Of a stretch of 64,000 nucleotides of DNA, positions 11,941-22,599 are shown piece by piece. How positions within the stretch are numbered: the stretch's first letter is position 1; each line of letters starts with the position of its first letter. Both the position numbers and the translations under genes were made by a program. Origin of the DNA: Heligmosomoides polygyrus polygyrus (taxonomy: Eukaryota > Nematoda > Chromadorea > Rhabditida > Heligmosomidae); contig OX377204.1 of NCBI GenBank assembly GCA_947396885.1, forward strand, positions 43,387,139 to 43,451,138, written 5' to 3'. The notes under the pieces are model-generated. The model was not told where the DNA came from. It did no database searches and was given only the letters and a program-made list of their open reading frames with translations.

Positions 11941-12039
11941 CAGTGAATGCGCACCACCGCAAATCATATCTTCGGAAACTGCTTATAAAAACTTCGGCTA
12001 GGTAGCAACAGAATCACTCACACTCGGCTCACTGCTTTA

Positions 12040-12598
12040 CCCGTTGACGACCGCGAGGACCGATTTCGGCCCGCAGCTTTTCGGTCGCGTAGGTCGCTGT
12101 TATAGAACTGTTCGGAGCGGCCCAGTTCTTGATTTTTCATATTTGAACAGTTTTCATTAGATATGTTGGATCCTGTAGCAATGTCGGTAGCCATTTACTC
12201 TTAAACATTGATAAAAACAAATATTCAACAGTACACACGATTTAAGCCACCTAAAAATCGATGCTATTATCAAACAGCTACTTACGTCTTACAAAGATAG
12301 CCATCCACATTATAAATAGTCAGATTTCTTGCCGAAATCTTGAAAACACACTTTCTACGCTTGTGGTCAACTTCTTTGCACGATTGGTGGCGAACACGCG
12401 CCCTTTTTCTTTACAGACTCTCTTATAGCAGCGAATACATCTTCTACTTTCTACTTTCGAACTGTTCTTGTATACTCCAACATGTAGCTAGACCTTGGAG
12501 AATCATATGGAATATCGTGAAGTAGTGATTCCATGAGATTCGAGCGTCCGCGCGGTGCACGCGCCAGACATGCGATTTGCCGCGCGCTCGTCAATGGG
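12040..12598. mobile_element. piggyBac-type MITE, copy 1
   Basis: A 559-bp non-coding element begins CCC(A/G)TTGACGA and ends TCAATGGG. It is flanked by TTTA on the left and TTAA on the right. It aligns along its length with the copy at 21954-22563 (shared GTTATA(A/G)AACTGTTC, ACTGATAAAAACAAAT-like and GCGCCAGACA blocks). TTAA targets with CCC/GGG ends are the hallmark of the piggyBac superfamily. No transposase is encoded. The left flank carries one substitution relative to TTAA. Confidence 0.7.
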
Positions 12599-12602
12599 TT
12601 AA

Positions 12603-13921
12603 GGGTTGTAGGATCGAGTTAACCTCACCACCCTAATGTTGGTGAAACAAGGCTTACGAGTCAGAAAATTTCTCCAATGCTATGGCTATTCTTGCGTAAC
12701 CTTCCTTGGCATACTCATATCTAACACTGATGACTTTTGAGGGCATTGTCAAGCTGAACGCTGCTATAAGAATAGGACACATCAAGGATGCACGGTGAGA
12801 AACAGTTTCTATTAGTCTGGCGGTGTTGTTGCTGTAAATTTGTCTCCAACCGCCCACGTAGATCAATGGATCACATTTGCAACGTGAACGGTTGTTTAAT
12901 ATGACAAAGTAGTACGACGTTTGCAATTTATGTAGCGAGGTATCGTGCTACAAACACTTCCTCACCAAGTTTAACTTCACTTTCATTTTTTATTGGATAC
13001 TAATAATTTCTTTTAGATTAACTCCTCCAAAGTGGTATTGTTCAGCGCTGAGTGGCTCTGAGGGTAGAGAAGGGGAGGGGTAGCCTTGTAAGACAACCCA
13101 TCATGGCATATTGAATTGCTCGAAATTATTTGTGGAGGTCTGGCGTGTACTAGCCCTGCGCTGGACTGAACTGAACCACTTCTTATGTAGATGATATTCA
13201 TTTTGCTTTTCTTCTGACGAAGGCTTATGATCACTTAATAAAAGGTGACCTTTCCCACGGAGCCATTTAGCATCTCTTTTTTCTTTTTCTTCTCTCCTCG
13301 GCTTCATGCTTGCCAGTTCTAGTATTAGTCCTGCAAGTTTACCTAAAGGTGGTTCAAAAATATGGTTCGTATTAGGTTCAAAAGTAATTGCCGAAACAGA
13401 CGTGGAGGTCCAAAATGCCATAACTCTGCCCAACATTGTTCTTTAGAATAAAATCCCTTCCATTTACCACAGATTTCCCATCGTTTCTGCAATGCGTATA
13501 AACCTATGCAATAAAAACTTAGTTCGCAAGAATCGAAGAACTTCTGGAGGGCGGCTTCAATGCGGTCCAGGGTATGGATCTGCTGCTATCACAGGTTTGC
13601 GTCGAAAGCTCAGAAGAAGTTATAGCCAGTCGGCTGGAGAATAAGGAATGTGAGAGAACCTCAATGCTGTTTGAATTTCTGCCGTGTGGCTTTCCAAGAA
13701 TGAGGCCGAGAGTTGTACTGGAGCAGGACCAGTCACATTCTTTTCACCACAACTGGCTAAATCTTCCGCAACTTTTCAGACATAATTTCTAAATTTTCAC
13801 CGGTAGGATCCTTCTGTGACTGTTTTGCCGGATTACAAGATGCCATAGTGAGTCAAGCAGTATCACCGACACATAACATAAGCTTTTTAGAGGATCCGCT
13901 TTAGGAAAGTTTAATGGTGAG
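12603..13921. other. no gene recognised
   Basis: Frames of 70-110 codons exist (for example 13436-13101 on the - strand and 13574-13792 on the + strand), but none has a motif, a splice context or a homologue that I recognise. Confidence 0.45.
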
Positions 13922-14345
13922 TGTTATGGCTGGATGATCACAGTGGTGATCTAGTGTAGCGCGCCCGTCGTCGGCTAGTAGAAAGCCTATGACCACCCAC
14001 GTAGGCGCGGTGGTTACTCGCCAAGGCAGGTCAAAGTAGCGACCGGCGAGAAACGGGGCGCATATAAGGCCGCTGACGAGACCCCAAGGTCGTCGTCGTA
14101 GCTACAGGGTCGTCGCCGGGGGTCGCCGAGGGTCGCCGAGGTGGCCGAGATCTGGAGTTGCAGCCGCCGCCAGCCAACTCCCGTCACCTCCAGCCGTCTT
14201 CGCTTCGCTGTCCACTTACTCCAATAATAAAGCTGTATCTATTCTGTTGCGTCTACGCACGCGGACGTGGGGCTCCCTGTTAGCACAGAGAGCAGTAAGA
14301 AAAGAACTCAGAGATCTAGTAAAGTGTATCCTCAGGGATGCAACA
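13922..14345 (+). repeat. 5' LTR of the gypsy element
   Basis: Starts TGTTATGGCTGGATGATCAC and ends GCAACA, with TG...CA termini. It contains a TATA-like CATATAAGG (14060) and AATAAAGC (14226) as a probable polyadenylation signal. It is 424 bp, compared with 411 bp for the 3' LTR; the two differ by scattered substitutions and small indels, so the insertion is not recent. Confidence 0.88.
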
Positions 14346-14468
14346 GTGGCGATTAGGTGTGCTACTTCCCGATAAAGGAGCGGAAGTGATTAAAGAACGC
14401 CTGAGCAAGACTTTGCGAAGAAAGGAAGTCTGAGGCTGTAAGAAAAAAAGCCTTTTGAAAGTACTGGG

Positions 14469-15420
14469 TTGATGGATCCCCAGCTAGTCATGTCCATGTT
14501 CAAGGAGCTCAAGGAGGAGCAAGGGAGAATTGCTGAGAGGCATAAAAAGGACATGTTGGACATGGTACTCAGGCAAGTGAAAGGAGCAGATATGTTGAGC
14601 ACGGCTGGTGAAGCCATGGCGGTGCCAAATGCGGTGTCTGCATTGAGTAATCGGCTCGACAACTTCGTGTTCGTCGATCCTGATGTGGACTCATGCTTCT
14701 CGAAGTGGTACGCAAGGTACAGAGCACTGTTCGTAAAGGATGCAGAGCAGCTACCAGAGAGTGCAAGAGTAGGGCTTCTCTGGGAGAAACTTGATGCTGC
14801 ATCCTTCGAGAGACAGAGACAGAGACATGACTTGCCCAAAGAAGTCTCGGAGATCGGTTTCAGTAAAATCGTGAACACGCTGAAACAGCTGTTTGATGTG
14901 AAGACTTCAGAGTTCACGACTAGATACTAGTGTTTGAAGTTGGAAAAGAAGGAATGCGAGGATTACCTCACGTATACTTGACGTGTGAAAGAAATTTGTA
15001 TGAAAGCGAAAATCCATGAGTTTGATTCGAACGGAATAAAGTGCCTTCTATGAATATACGGACTGAAGTCTCCAGTGGAAGCAGAAATAAGTCAGAGACT
15101 CATTACAGTGTTAGACAGGGAGTACAAGGCTGAGAGGAAAATGTCCCTGCAGGAGTAGCATTGGGAGTGTGAGAACTTCTTGAGCCTTAAGAGGGACCGT
15201 GAGACAATCGCTGACAATGTGAAGTCTGTTGATTATGGTAGCCAAGGAAGGAAAAAAGGCAAATCATGTTGGAATTGCGAAGGAAACCACTATGCCAGGG
15301 CATGCGAGGCGGAAGTTGTGGTTTTGCAAGAAATGTAAGAAAACAGGGCACAAGGAGAAATTCTGCGATGTCGCGCAGCTGCGGAAAGATGTCTAGCTAA
15401 AGAGAACTGGACAAAGAAGC
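14469..15420 (+). pseudogene. gypsy gag, frame-broken, with two CCHC zinc knuckles
   Basis: The first frame (14469-14930) encodes a 153-residue helical Gag-like protein beginning MMDPQLVMSMFKEL. After shifts, a zinc knuckle CWNCEGNHYARAC is readable at about 15270-15305, followed by a second, CKKCKKTGHKEKFC, around 15318-15365. Knuckles of this type bind the genomic RNA in retroelement Gag proteins. Stops near 14938 and 15159 prevent a continuous product. Confidence 0.75.
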
Positions 15421-15499
15421 CGTCGTGGCAGTGACAATAATAAAGCAGCAAAGCAGAATTCAAAACGACACGTGCGCACAGCGAAAATTTCGAGTGCGG

Positions 15500-17620
15500 C
15501 TGCAAGAGTAAATTCCACACTATGTGGAAGCAGTCGTCAACGGTCACCCTGTAGAGTTCTTGCTCGACACAGTTTCGGATATAACGTTAATAAATGAGGA
15601 CGTTTGGAGAAGGAGAGACACTCCAACGCTCGAAAAGACGAACGTTGTGGTGAAAAATGGTAGTGGAACTCCAATGAAGATTCGTGGAAAGCAGAGGTGC
15701 GAGTTTGAGATTAAGGGTGGGTATCGGAAGGAAACGCATACGTGACACCTTAAAACTCGCTATTGGGCCTCCAGTGGATTCAGAAGAATGAAGAAATGTC
15801 ACATCATATGAGGATGACGGTGGCTGAAGTTAAGTTGGTGACAGTGCGAACCTTGGAGAGGGGTTGAAGAAGACCTATCCAGAGGTTTAAGGATGGTCTA
15901 GGACACTGCAAAGGAAAAAGTTGAGCTTCAGCTTGTTGATGGTGCGCGTCCTGTGTTCCCAGTTTGCAGACCAGTCGCACACACTGCTGTTGAAGTTGTT
16001 GATAGGGGGTCGACGGCTTGTGGAAATGGGCGTAATTACACCGAGTGGGCTGCACCTATAGTGTGTGTGTAAAAAAGCAGAATGGGAAGTTTAGAATATG
16101 CGCAGACTTCTCAACTGGTCTGAACAAATCGCCACAGTCGTTTGATTATCCTTTGCCGGTGCCAGAGGATATATTCGTGTCCTTGAATGACGGGACCGTG
16201 TTTTCGTAGATCGACCTGTCAGGCGCCTACTTGCAGGTTCAGTTGTCGGAAGAGGCACAGAAGAAGGTCGTGATAAACACGCACAGAGTATTGTTTCAAT
16301 ACAATCGGCTACCGTTTGGGATAAAGACTGCACCTGGAATTTTTTAGCAGATAGTGAGCAAGATGGTCTCTGGTTTGAGAGGTGTGACGTCATACCTGAA
16401 TGACATCTTGGTCTATGCAAGAACTGTACAACAAAACAAAGAAAACCTGCTAGCGTTGTTTGAAAGAGCCGCTGAGCATGGTTTTAAGGTTCGAATGGAG
16501 AAATGTGCACTCTCGAAGCTATAGATTCGGCACCATGGCTTTAACGCAGAGGAATGGTAGAAGACCAAATCCTGAAAAGATCCAAGCAGTCAAGAGTAGA
16601 TCCAAGCAATCAAGAGTAGTGAGCCAAAGAATGTTGCTCAGCCGACAGCATTTCTCGGCATGGTAACATACTGCTAATCGTTCCTGCCAACTATCAAAGA
16701 GCTTCGAGGACCGCTAGATACCTTGATGAAGAAAGATGTAAGGTGGGAATGGAAGTTCCAACAGTCAAAGGAATTCGAAAAGTTGAAGGCATCATTGCAT
16801 AGTGAGATCAATTTGACTCACTATGACCCCAAGCAGAAGGTAGTAGTTGCGGTTGATGCGTGCGCTACGGTATCGGCTGCGTAATTTCGCATAGATTTCG
16901 CATGTTCGAGATGGCAAGTACCTGTGCAGATAAACCGTGAAGACCATGAAAAATCAGTTTGCGAGGTATGGGTTGCCGACAACAATAGTTAGTGATAATG
17001 CCACACAGTTCGTGTCGGAGCGGTTTAAAAGGATGTGCGGGTAAGGAGGAATTAAGCACATAGACGGAGCGCTTAAGCGAGGTATCAAAAGGCTTAAAAG
17101 GGAGGAAGGCCAACAGAAGAGACGCCGAATGTGGTGCTACAGGGGTACAGGACTACGGCAAATGCGTGCCTCGATGAGAGAACCTCGGCAGAAGTGTTTC
17201 TGGGGAGGAAGTTAAGACGCTTTTAGGCCTGCTGATTCCGATGGAAGAGGAACCAGGAGATCCGCTCGCGAGGGAAAGACGAGCTAAGATGAAACGGCAG
17301 TTCGACAAGAGACATGGTGCACTGCCTAGAGAGTTCGCTGTAGGTGAATACGTGTACCTGTAGAGCTGGAAGGCACCACGATTTGTATGGACGAAAGGCA
17401 AGGTAGTGAAACGCCTTGGTGCCGTCAACTTTGAGGTCGAAGTTGACGGAAGAGTGACTCGCAAGCACGCGAACCAGATGCGCCGTTACGCTGAAGAGCA
17501 AACTTGTCAAGAAGAAGGCTTTGCGCTCAAAACCTTGTTCAATGTTCTTGAATTGGACGACACATGGAGGATGGAACCTGCTTGTTCATCGACTGTTGGT
17601 TTAACCAATCAGTGACGCGA
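15500..17620 (+). pseudogene. gypsy pol remnants (protease, RT, RNase H, integrase)
   Basis: The protease frame at 15524-15745 reads LLDTVSDITLI: the catalytic D-T is kept, but the usual Gly of DTGA/DSGA is Val. RT blocks run 16080-16540 and include RICADFSTGLN, a stop inside FS*IDLSGAYLQ, LPFGIKTAPG, and the catalytic box as YLND instead of YLDD (16393-16404). RNase H begins near 16810 (DPKQKVVVAVDACA) and is cut short. Integrase resumes at 16947 (YGLPTTIVSDNATQF) and ends with KRLGAVNFEVEVDG at 17406-17460, which lies in the C-terminal chromatin-side domain. The element cannot make a working Pol. Confidence 0.82.
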
Positions 17621-17812
17621 TGCTGACAGAGAACAACCACTACAACTACGACGTTCTACGAGAACCAGAAGGCGAGTCCGACGATATGAAGTAAACGACT
17701 TTTCTTAGTTTGATTGTTGTCTGTTGTAGTTTTCTTAGATTTCTGTTGTAAATTAGGTTTCCGTTAAATAGTAGCAAAATATTTTGTTGTAATTATTTTC
17801 CTACTACGTAGG

Positions 17813-18223
17813 TGTTATGGCTGGATGATCACTATGGTGATCTAGTGCAACGCGCCCGTTGTCGGCTAGAAAGCCGATGACCACCCACATAGGCGCGGTG
17901 ATTACTCGCCAAGGCAGGTCAAAGTAAAGACTGGCGGGAAACGGGGCGCATATAAGGCCGCTGATGAGACCTCCAGGGTCATCTTCGTAGCCGAAGGGTC
18001 GTCGCCGAGGGTCGCCGAGTTCGCCGAGATCTGGAGTTGCAGCCACCACCAGCCAACTTCCTCACCTCCAGCCGTCGTCGCTTCGCTGTCAACTTACTCT
18101 ACTAATAAAACTGTATCTATTCTGCTGCCTCTAGGCACGCGAACGTGGGGCTCTCTGTTAGCACAGAGAGCAGTAAGAAGAGACCTCAGAGGTCTAGTAA
18201 GGTGTACCCTCAGCGATACAGCA
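17813..18223 (+). repeat. 3' LTR of the gypsy element
   Basis: Aligns with 13922-14345 from TGTTATGG to GATACAGCA. The preceding bases (about 17800-17812) are not a strong polypurine tract, suggesting erosion of that signal. Confidence 0.88.
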
Positions 18224-18547
18224 ATGAGGGTGTGCGTAATTACGATTTACGATTTACGATTTTACAGCTATTTCGCCGAAATTTTTACAATGTACGTTTT
18301 ACGATATTTTGAGTCGTAAGCCATAAATTTTCGTCAATGTGATCTTTGATTAACAATCAACTCCAAATTTATGTAGATCGGGTTATAAAGATGTGCCCAC
18401 TTAAAGGGTCTTATAGCTCATACGCACTTCCCTTTAGAGCTGTCTTTTATGTTATAATGTGTTATTATGGAAGAAGCCATGCTCCTGTGCATAGGCTTCT
18501 CGCATCTAATTTATCCTTTCGCTTAACTAGCTTCTCCATTTCCCTAA

Positions 18548-18883
18548 AGCGGCTTTCATACTGCCGTTGCTGCTGTTGCGCAACCGATGTCGTAATGATG
18601 AAGCATACCGCAGAGATGCAGAGGAGCAACAACAGCAACGAGGGAGGCTTTCACACTGTTGTGGCCGCAACCCCGCATCAGCAACACCGGCATCGGCTGT
18701 GCGGCCTCAGCAACAAGGAATGATCGCCATCATTTCTTGTTGCTGATGCTCGTCAACGGAGGCATATCACAGGTCTTATCTCATTATCTTATCTCACACG
18801 TTGCAGCTGCAGCAAGCATCGAACTCCACCCCTTTTTCGTTGCTCGTTGCTGCAACAACAGCAACGGCAGTGTGAAAGTCGCT
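18548..18883. mobile_element. TAA-flanked hairpin MITE, 336 bp
   Basis: Starts AGCGGCTTTCATACTGCCGT and ends with its imperfect reverse complement; the terminal inverted repeat is at least 35 bp. It is flanked by TAA at 18545-18547 and 18884-18886. The interior has further mirrored GTTGCTG blocks. The terminus resembles the MITE at 55101-55506 (AGCCCCTTTCATACTCG). A 3-bp TWA target and no coding capacity point to a Tourist-like (PIF/Harbinger) MITE. Confidence 0.75.
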
Positions 18884-18886
18884 TAA

Positions 18887-19027
18887 GGTATCTGGCATAC
18901 CTCCGAGTCGCTCCAGAAACTGGTCGTGGCGATAGTGTTGCGAGGGTAGCTATGCAGTTCATAGCTATCCGCGTAACACTATCACACCGACCAGTCGCTG
19001 TAGAGACTCAGAGGTATGCCAGATGCC
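18887..19027. mobile_element. near-perfect hairpin MITE, 141 bp, abutting the previous MITE
   Basis: Almost the whole element is a palindrome: GGTATCTGGCATACCTC at the left mirrors GAGGTATGCCAGATGCC at the right, with arms of about 68 bp. It shares the TAA at 18884-18886 with its neighbour and has TAA again at 19028-19030, so it appears to have inserted at the edge of the older MITE. Confidence 0.72.
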
Positions 19028-19129
19028 TAACATTTTGGGGGCTGCCGTATGGAATCAGACCAGTTCAAGAGGAGAAATAAGTACAATCCAATTCCTACTC
19101 CTACTATACATAAGCGAGAACGGTCGTTT

Positions 19130-19700
19130 GTCTGTGTGTGAGTGAGTGTGTTTGTTTGCACAGAAGTGCTGGAGGAGTGTGTTGGGGGAATGCCTGGGGA
19201 CGGAGGGGGGATTTGTAGGCCACTCAGTAGACGTGCCAAACACGTTGTCCAACGTGCATAGCGATTCAGTAGACGTGCTGAACACCTCGCCAAACGCGCG
19301 TGAAGATGGGCGCTGGAAGTGTGTTGGGGAAAGCCTGTGAAAGGGTGGGACTGTAGTTGTGGAACGTGTCTGGCAAGTCAGTAGACGTGCAGAACACGTA
19401 GTCGAACGTCTACTGAGACGCCAGGCACGTTGCACAACTACAACCCCCCCCCCCCCGTCTACGCATTGTTTCTTCGTTTAAATTTGTTGGCTGGGGCGCA
19501 AATAGTTTATATTGTAGATCCTATCCTAGGCGGAACCCACGTTTGTCCGTCTGCCTGTATGTTTATTTGTTTGTTTGTTTGTATAGGAGTCCTGGAGGAG
19601 TGTGTTGAGGGAAAGCGAGGGGGTGGGGGGGGGGTTGTAGTTGTACAACGTGCCTGGCGACTCAGTAGACGTGCCGAACACGTGACCCAACGTGAGAACG
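19130..19700. repeat. interspersed repeat with short hairpins
   Basis: Repeated blocks TCAGTAGACGTGC, AACACGT and GTAGTTGT recur through the region in both orientations. 19353-19441 is a hairpin (GTAGTTGTGGAACGTG mirrored by CACGTTGCACAACTAC). A related copy lies at 28995-29190. C and G homopolymers occur near 19444 and 19628. No protein is supported. Confidence 0.55.
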
Positions 19701-20200
19701 CCTATGACAACCTTAAGGAAGCGGGGAGCGCATTCCTGCAGAAGTACGCAGCAGAATTTTAAGTTTCACAAAAATTGGTTTGATACGCACAGCACAACCC
19801 GTTGGCTGCGTGACCCGGCAGTATACCAAAGGCCTTTCCGTAGGTTAGCGATATTGCAAGGTCGCGCGAAGGGCGCAATTGCGAGAGACGCCGTTAGGCG
19901 TATCGAGGCACTGGTTTAAAAATAAGTCCTGTCTAGGAGGCTGGGCTCCTCCTTTTTCCAGCCGAGGGCTAGCAAAGCACATTCCTACTGTCGAATATCG
20001 CTTCATTCCAGCCCGCAGAAAGGCATTGTAAACCGTTTCTTAGACAATGAGAGACGAGTAATCCTCGATCTACGCCCTGTGTAGTAATAACGCACAGTCA
20101 CTTTGTTTAAAATAGTTTCATGCTAATCTTCCCGAATAGAATTGACGCAATTCCACGACTAAGTATGACTCGTGATTGGAAGCAGATCCTGAAAGTTGCT
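19700..20200. other. no gene recognised
   Basis: Only short frames without motifs on either strand. Confidence 0.45.
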
Positions 20201-20207
20201 ACACCCA

Positions 20208-20515
20208 CGTTACAGGTGATAAACCACTGATGTTGCTATCGGTTTACATTGAATTTCATAGGATGGAGCAAACTGATATACAAGGTGCGCTAAAAGCGAA
20301 TACTTCAAGAAAATGTCGAACTGGTTCTGGTACTTTTTGTCTTTTTTTAGTATTGTAATTGGGAGCATTGTATTTACCCTATCTATTTCGATGCTGCAGA
20401 TTCTCGACATTTTCTTGAAGTTTTCGCTTTCACCGCACCTTGTATATCAATTTGCTCCATCCTATGAAATTCAATGTAAACCGATAGAAACATCAGTGGT
20501 TTATCACCTGTAACG
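20208..20515. mobile_element. long palindromic MITE, 308 bp
   Basis: The arms 20208-20310 and about 20405-20515 are nearly perfect reverse complements (CGTTACAGGTGATAAACCAC against GTGGTTTATCACCTGTAACG) with a loop of roughly 95 bp. Short frames on both strands are mirror images of one another and therefore not genes. Flanks are not a clear target duplication. Confidence 0.7.
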
Positions 20516-20829
20516 TTCGTTATAGAACTGGTAAAGGATAGCCCGACCAAGTGCAAATAATTATTAAGTAGTAGCGCCATATTTTAAAGCTTTCAAAATC
20601 GGACAAGTGCAAGGAAACCTTCTTAGGAAACCGGCGCTCTAGGTAGGCTTAGGTCACCGCGATGGCTGATGTTGGCGATCGATGGTTCAGAACTTGATAA
20701 CACTTCCAAAGTTACTAAAAGTCTTCGTTGCAATCTCTCTACGACTAACAAAGCTTCTGAATTCAAGTATCGTGCTGTGGTTATTGCTTGGCTAGTTCGT
20801 TCTGAAAATTCCACGTGGATTTCCCATGT

Positions 20830-20865
20830 AATGAATGAATGAATGAATGAATGAATGAATGAATG
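20830..20865. repeat. (AATG)n microsatellite
   Basis: Nine uninterrupted AATG units. Confidence 0.95.
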
Positions 20866-20869
20866 GTAC

Positions 20870-21918
20870 CCTCAACTTAACCAAGAATATGTAACTACAT
20901 TCCTGCAGCCGTCTATACCGTATTCACTTGCTATGGTTAAAATGGGCTTCTCTCAAACTGAATCTGTTTCAACTTCAACGCGTTCTTCCCAACTAACAAC
21001 TAGAATTAAATTACTTTTAAATCAAGCTAGACACTTTTAAATCAAAATTGCGTCGTCTATGGAATCAGACAGAACATATCTCAAGAAAGTACCAAAAAAT
21101 ATAATCATGCTGCTTGGCGGCCAAAATTTTTTATCCGACTGCTACGAGAATGTTTCTGGCCTTATTTCAAAACCAGACGTTCAGCGACCTAGCGGCGGCA
21201 AAACGTCTGGTTGGGAGCTTCGCCCCTAAACCCGGAGAGTAGAACACCCCGACCGTCTTCTTGTCCTCTTTAGGTCGTCTTTCATTCATTACAGTTACAA
21301 ACTGGTTTTGCTATATAGAGTAGGAGATCGAGGTACGGTAGGGCAGAATCTTCAAAACTGATCCTATGGGGCCTATCCACCCTCTATCGCACGTTCGCGA
21401 TTCATTCTCCGAAGTACTCGTTCTGTACATGGCGAGGAACAGATAGAGAGTCTTAATACGAAGTGGTTAATCTGCGGAAACACAAATGAAATCAATTTGT
21501 ATTGGTAGACCGCTCGATACCGCTTACGCTGTGACGGGAATGACATTACTCCGATTCCTCTAGTCATTCTCCCTACCCCCCCCCCCCCTCCTCCATATTC
21601 CCACCAACTCCTCCAATACTCCCTCACCCATGAGCCGGCAGAGAACGGTAGTGAGAATCAAGTACGCGCACACTCGTTGCTTCACGAAGCCTTTGAAAAG
21701 TCATCTGAGAATCTCACCGATGCTGTGAAACGTCTTATCTGGTGGCACGTCTTCTGGATCCGGATGCACATTGGATAACGTCTGTGACACGTCTTCTGCA
21801 CCTCGATGCATGTGGCACAACGTCTGTAGAATGTCTTCTGGCGCCGACGACACTAAAAGAAAATACTGGTTCCCTTATTGGTCTCTTTCACTAATCCCCT
21901 TCACTAGTCCCTTTCACT
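20870..21918. other. spacer with minor repeats, no gene recognised
   Basis: Contains a small hairpin (AACCAGACGTT at 21171 and AACGTCTGGTT at 21202), a C run near 21580, and degenerate tandem copies of a roughly 40-bp unit with (C/T)GTCTTCTG blocks (21730-21845) like those at 37085-37255. No coding feature supported. Confidence 0.45.
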
Positions 21919-21953
21919 GGGGTCGGATTCATCAACGACTTACACAACTTTAA

Positions 21954-22563
21954 CCCATTGACGATCGTGCGGGCCGTTTTCGACCCACAGTTTTTCTGTC
22001 GCGTGGGACCGCGCCGGCCGATTTTCGCCGCGGTTATAAAACTGTTCTCTACGGCCTATTTCTCGCTTTTTTCGTAGTTTACGAGTAATTATTAGATATT
22101 TTAGATCCTAACAATGCCACTGCACTGTTCGTTTACTTCTAAGCACTGATAAAAACAAATAACCAACACTACACACTATTAAAGCTACACAAAGATCGGC
22201 ACTGTTCACAAACAACTACTCACATCTTGCAAAAATGGTCACGTAGAAAAATAACTAGTCGCATTTCTTGCAAAATTTTCAAAAGCAATCTAGACGAAAG
22301 TATGTCAGACAGCTGCTACATCATGTGGTCACCTTATTTGCTCGATTTGCGGCAAACGTGCGCCCTTCTTCTCCGTAGACCTAACATAAGCAAATTCATC
22401 TTTTATGTTTTGCTTCAAACCTGTTCCGGCCTTCTCCAATATGAGAGGGAACTTTATTCGGAATATCGTGAAATAGTGTTTTCACGAGATTCCAGCGTCC
22501 GTGCGGTCACAGCGCGTGGTCCCACGCGCCAGACACGCGATATGCCGCGCGGTCTTCAATGGG
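21954..22563. mobile_element. piggyBac-type MITE, copy 2, flanked by perfect TTAA
   Basis: 610 bp from CCCATTGACGATCG to TCAATGGG, with TTAA at 21950-21953 and at 22564-22567. It aligns with the copy at 12040-12598. The sequence immediately left of the TTAA (21920-21950, ATTCATCAACGACTTACAC) is the terminus of another MITE family, complete at 49574-49735, so this element landed in or beside an older MITE. No coding capacity. Confidence 0.82.
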
Positions 22564-22599
22564 TTAACAGAGGTGTATAATACGATCCGTTTGCCAGCT

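Larger units (their letters stand above)
13922..18223 (+). mobile_element. Ty3/gypsy LTR retrotransposon, 4.3 kb, internally deleted
   Basis: Two direct LTRs (13922-14345 and 17813-18223) bracket gag, protease, RT, RNase H and integrase remnants in that order, which is the Ty3/gypsy order. The flanking bases are GTGAG on the left and ATGAG on the right, a 5-bp target duplication with one mismatch. Parts of the RNase H domain and the zinc-binding and catalytic core of the integrase are deleted (16890-16945), explaining the short length. Stops and frameshifts occur in every domain. Confidence 0.88.

Noticed and set aside
20176..20580. Four 60-66 codon frames
   Set aside because: Mirror images produced by the 308-bp palindrome.
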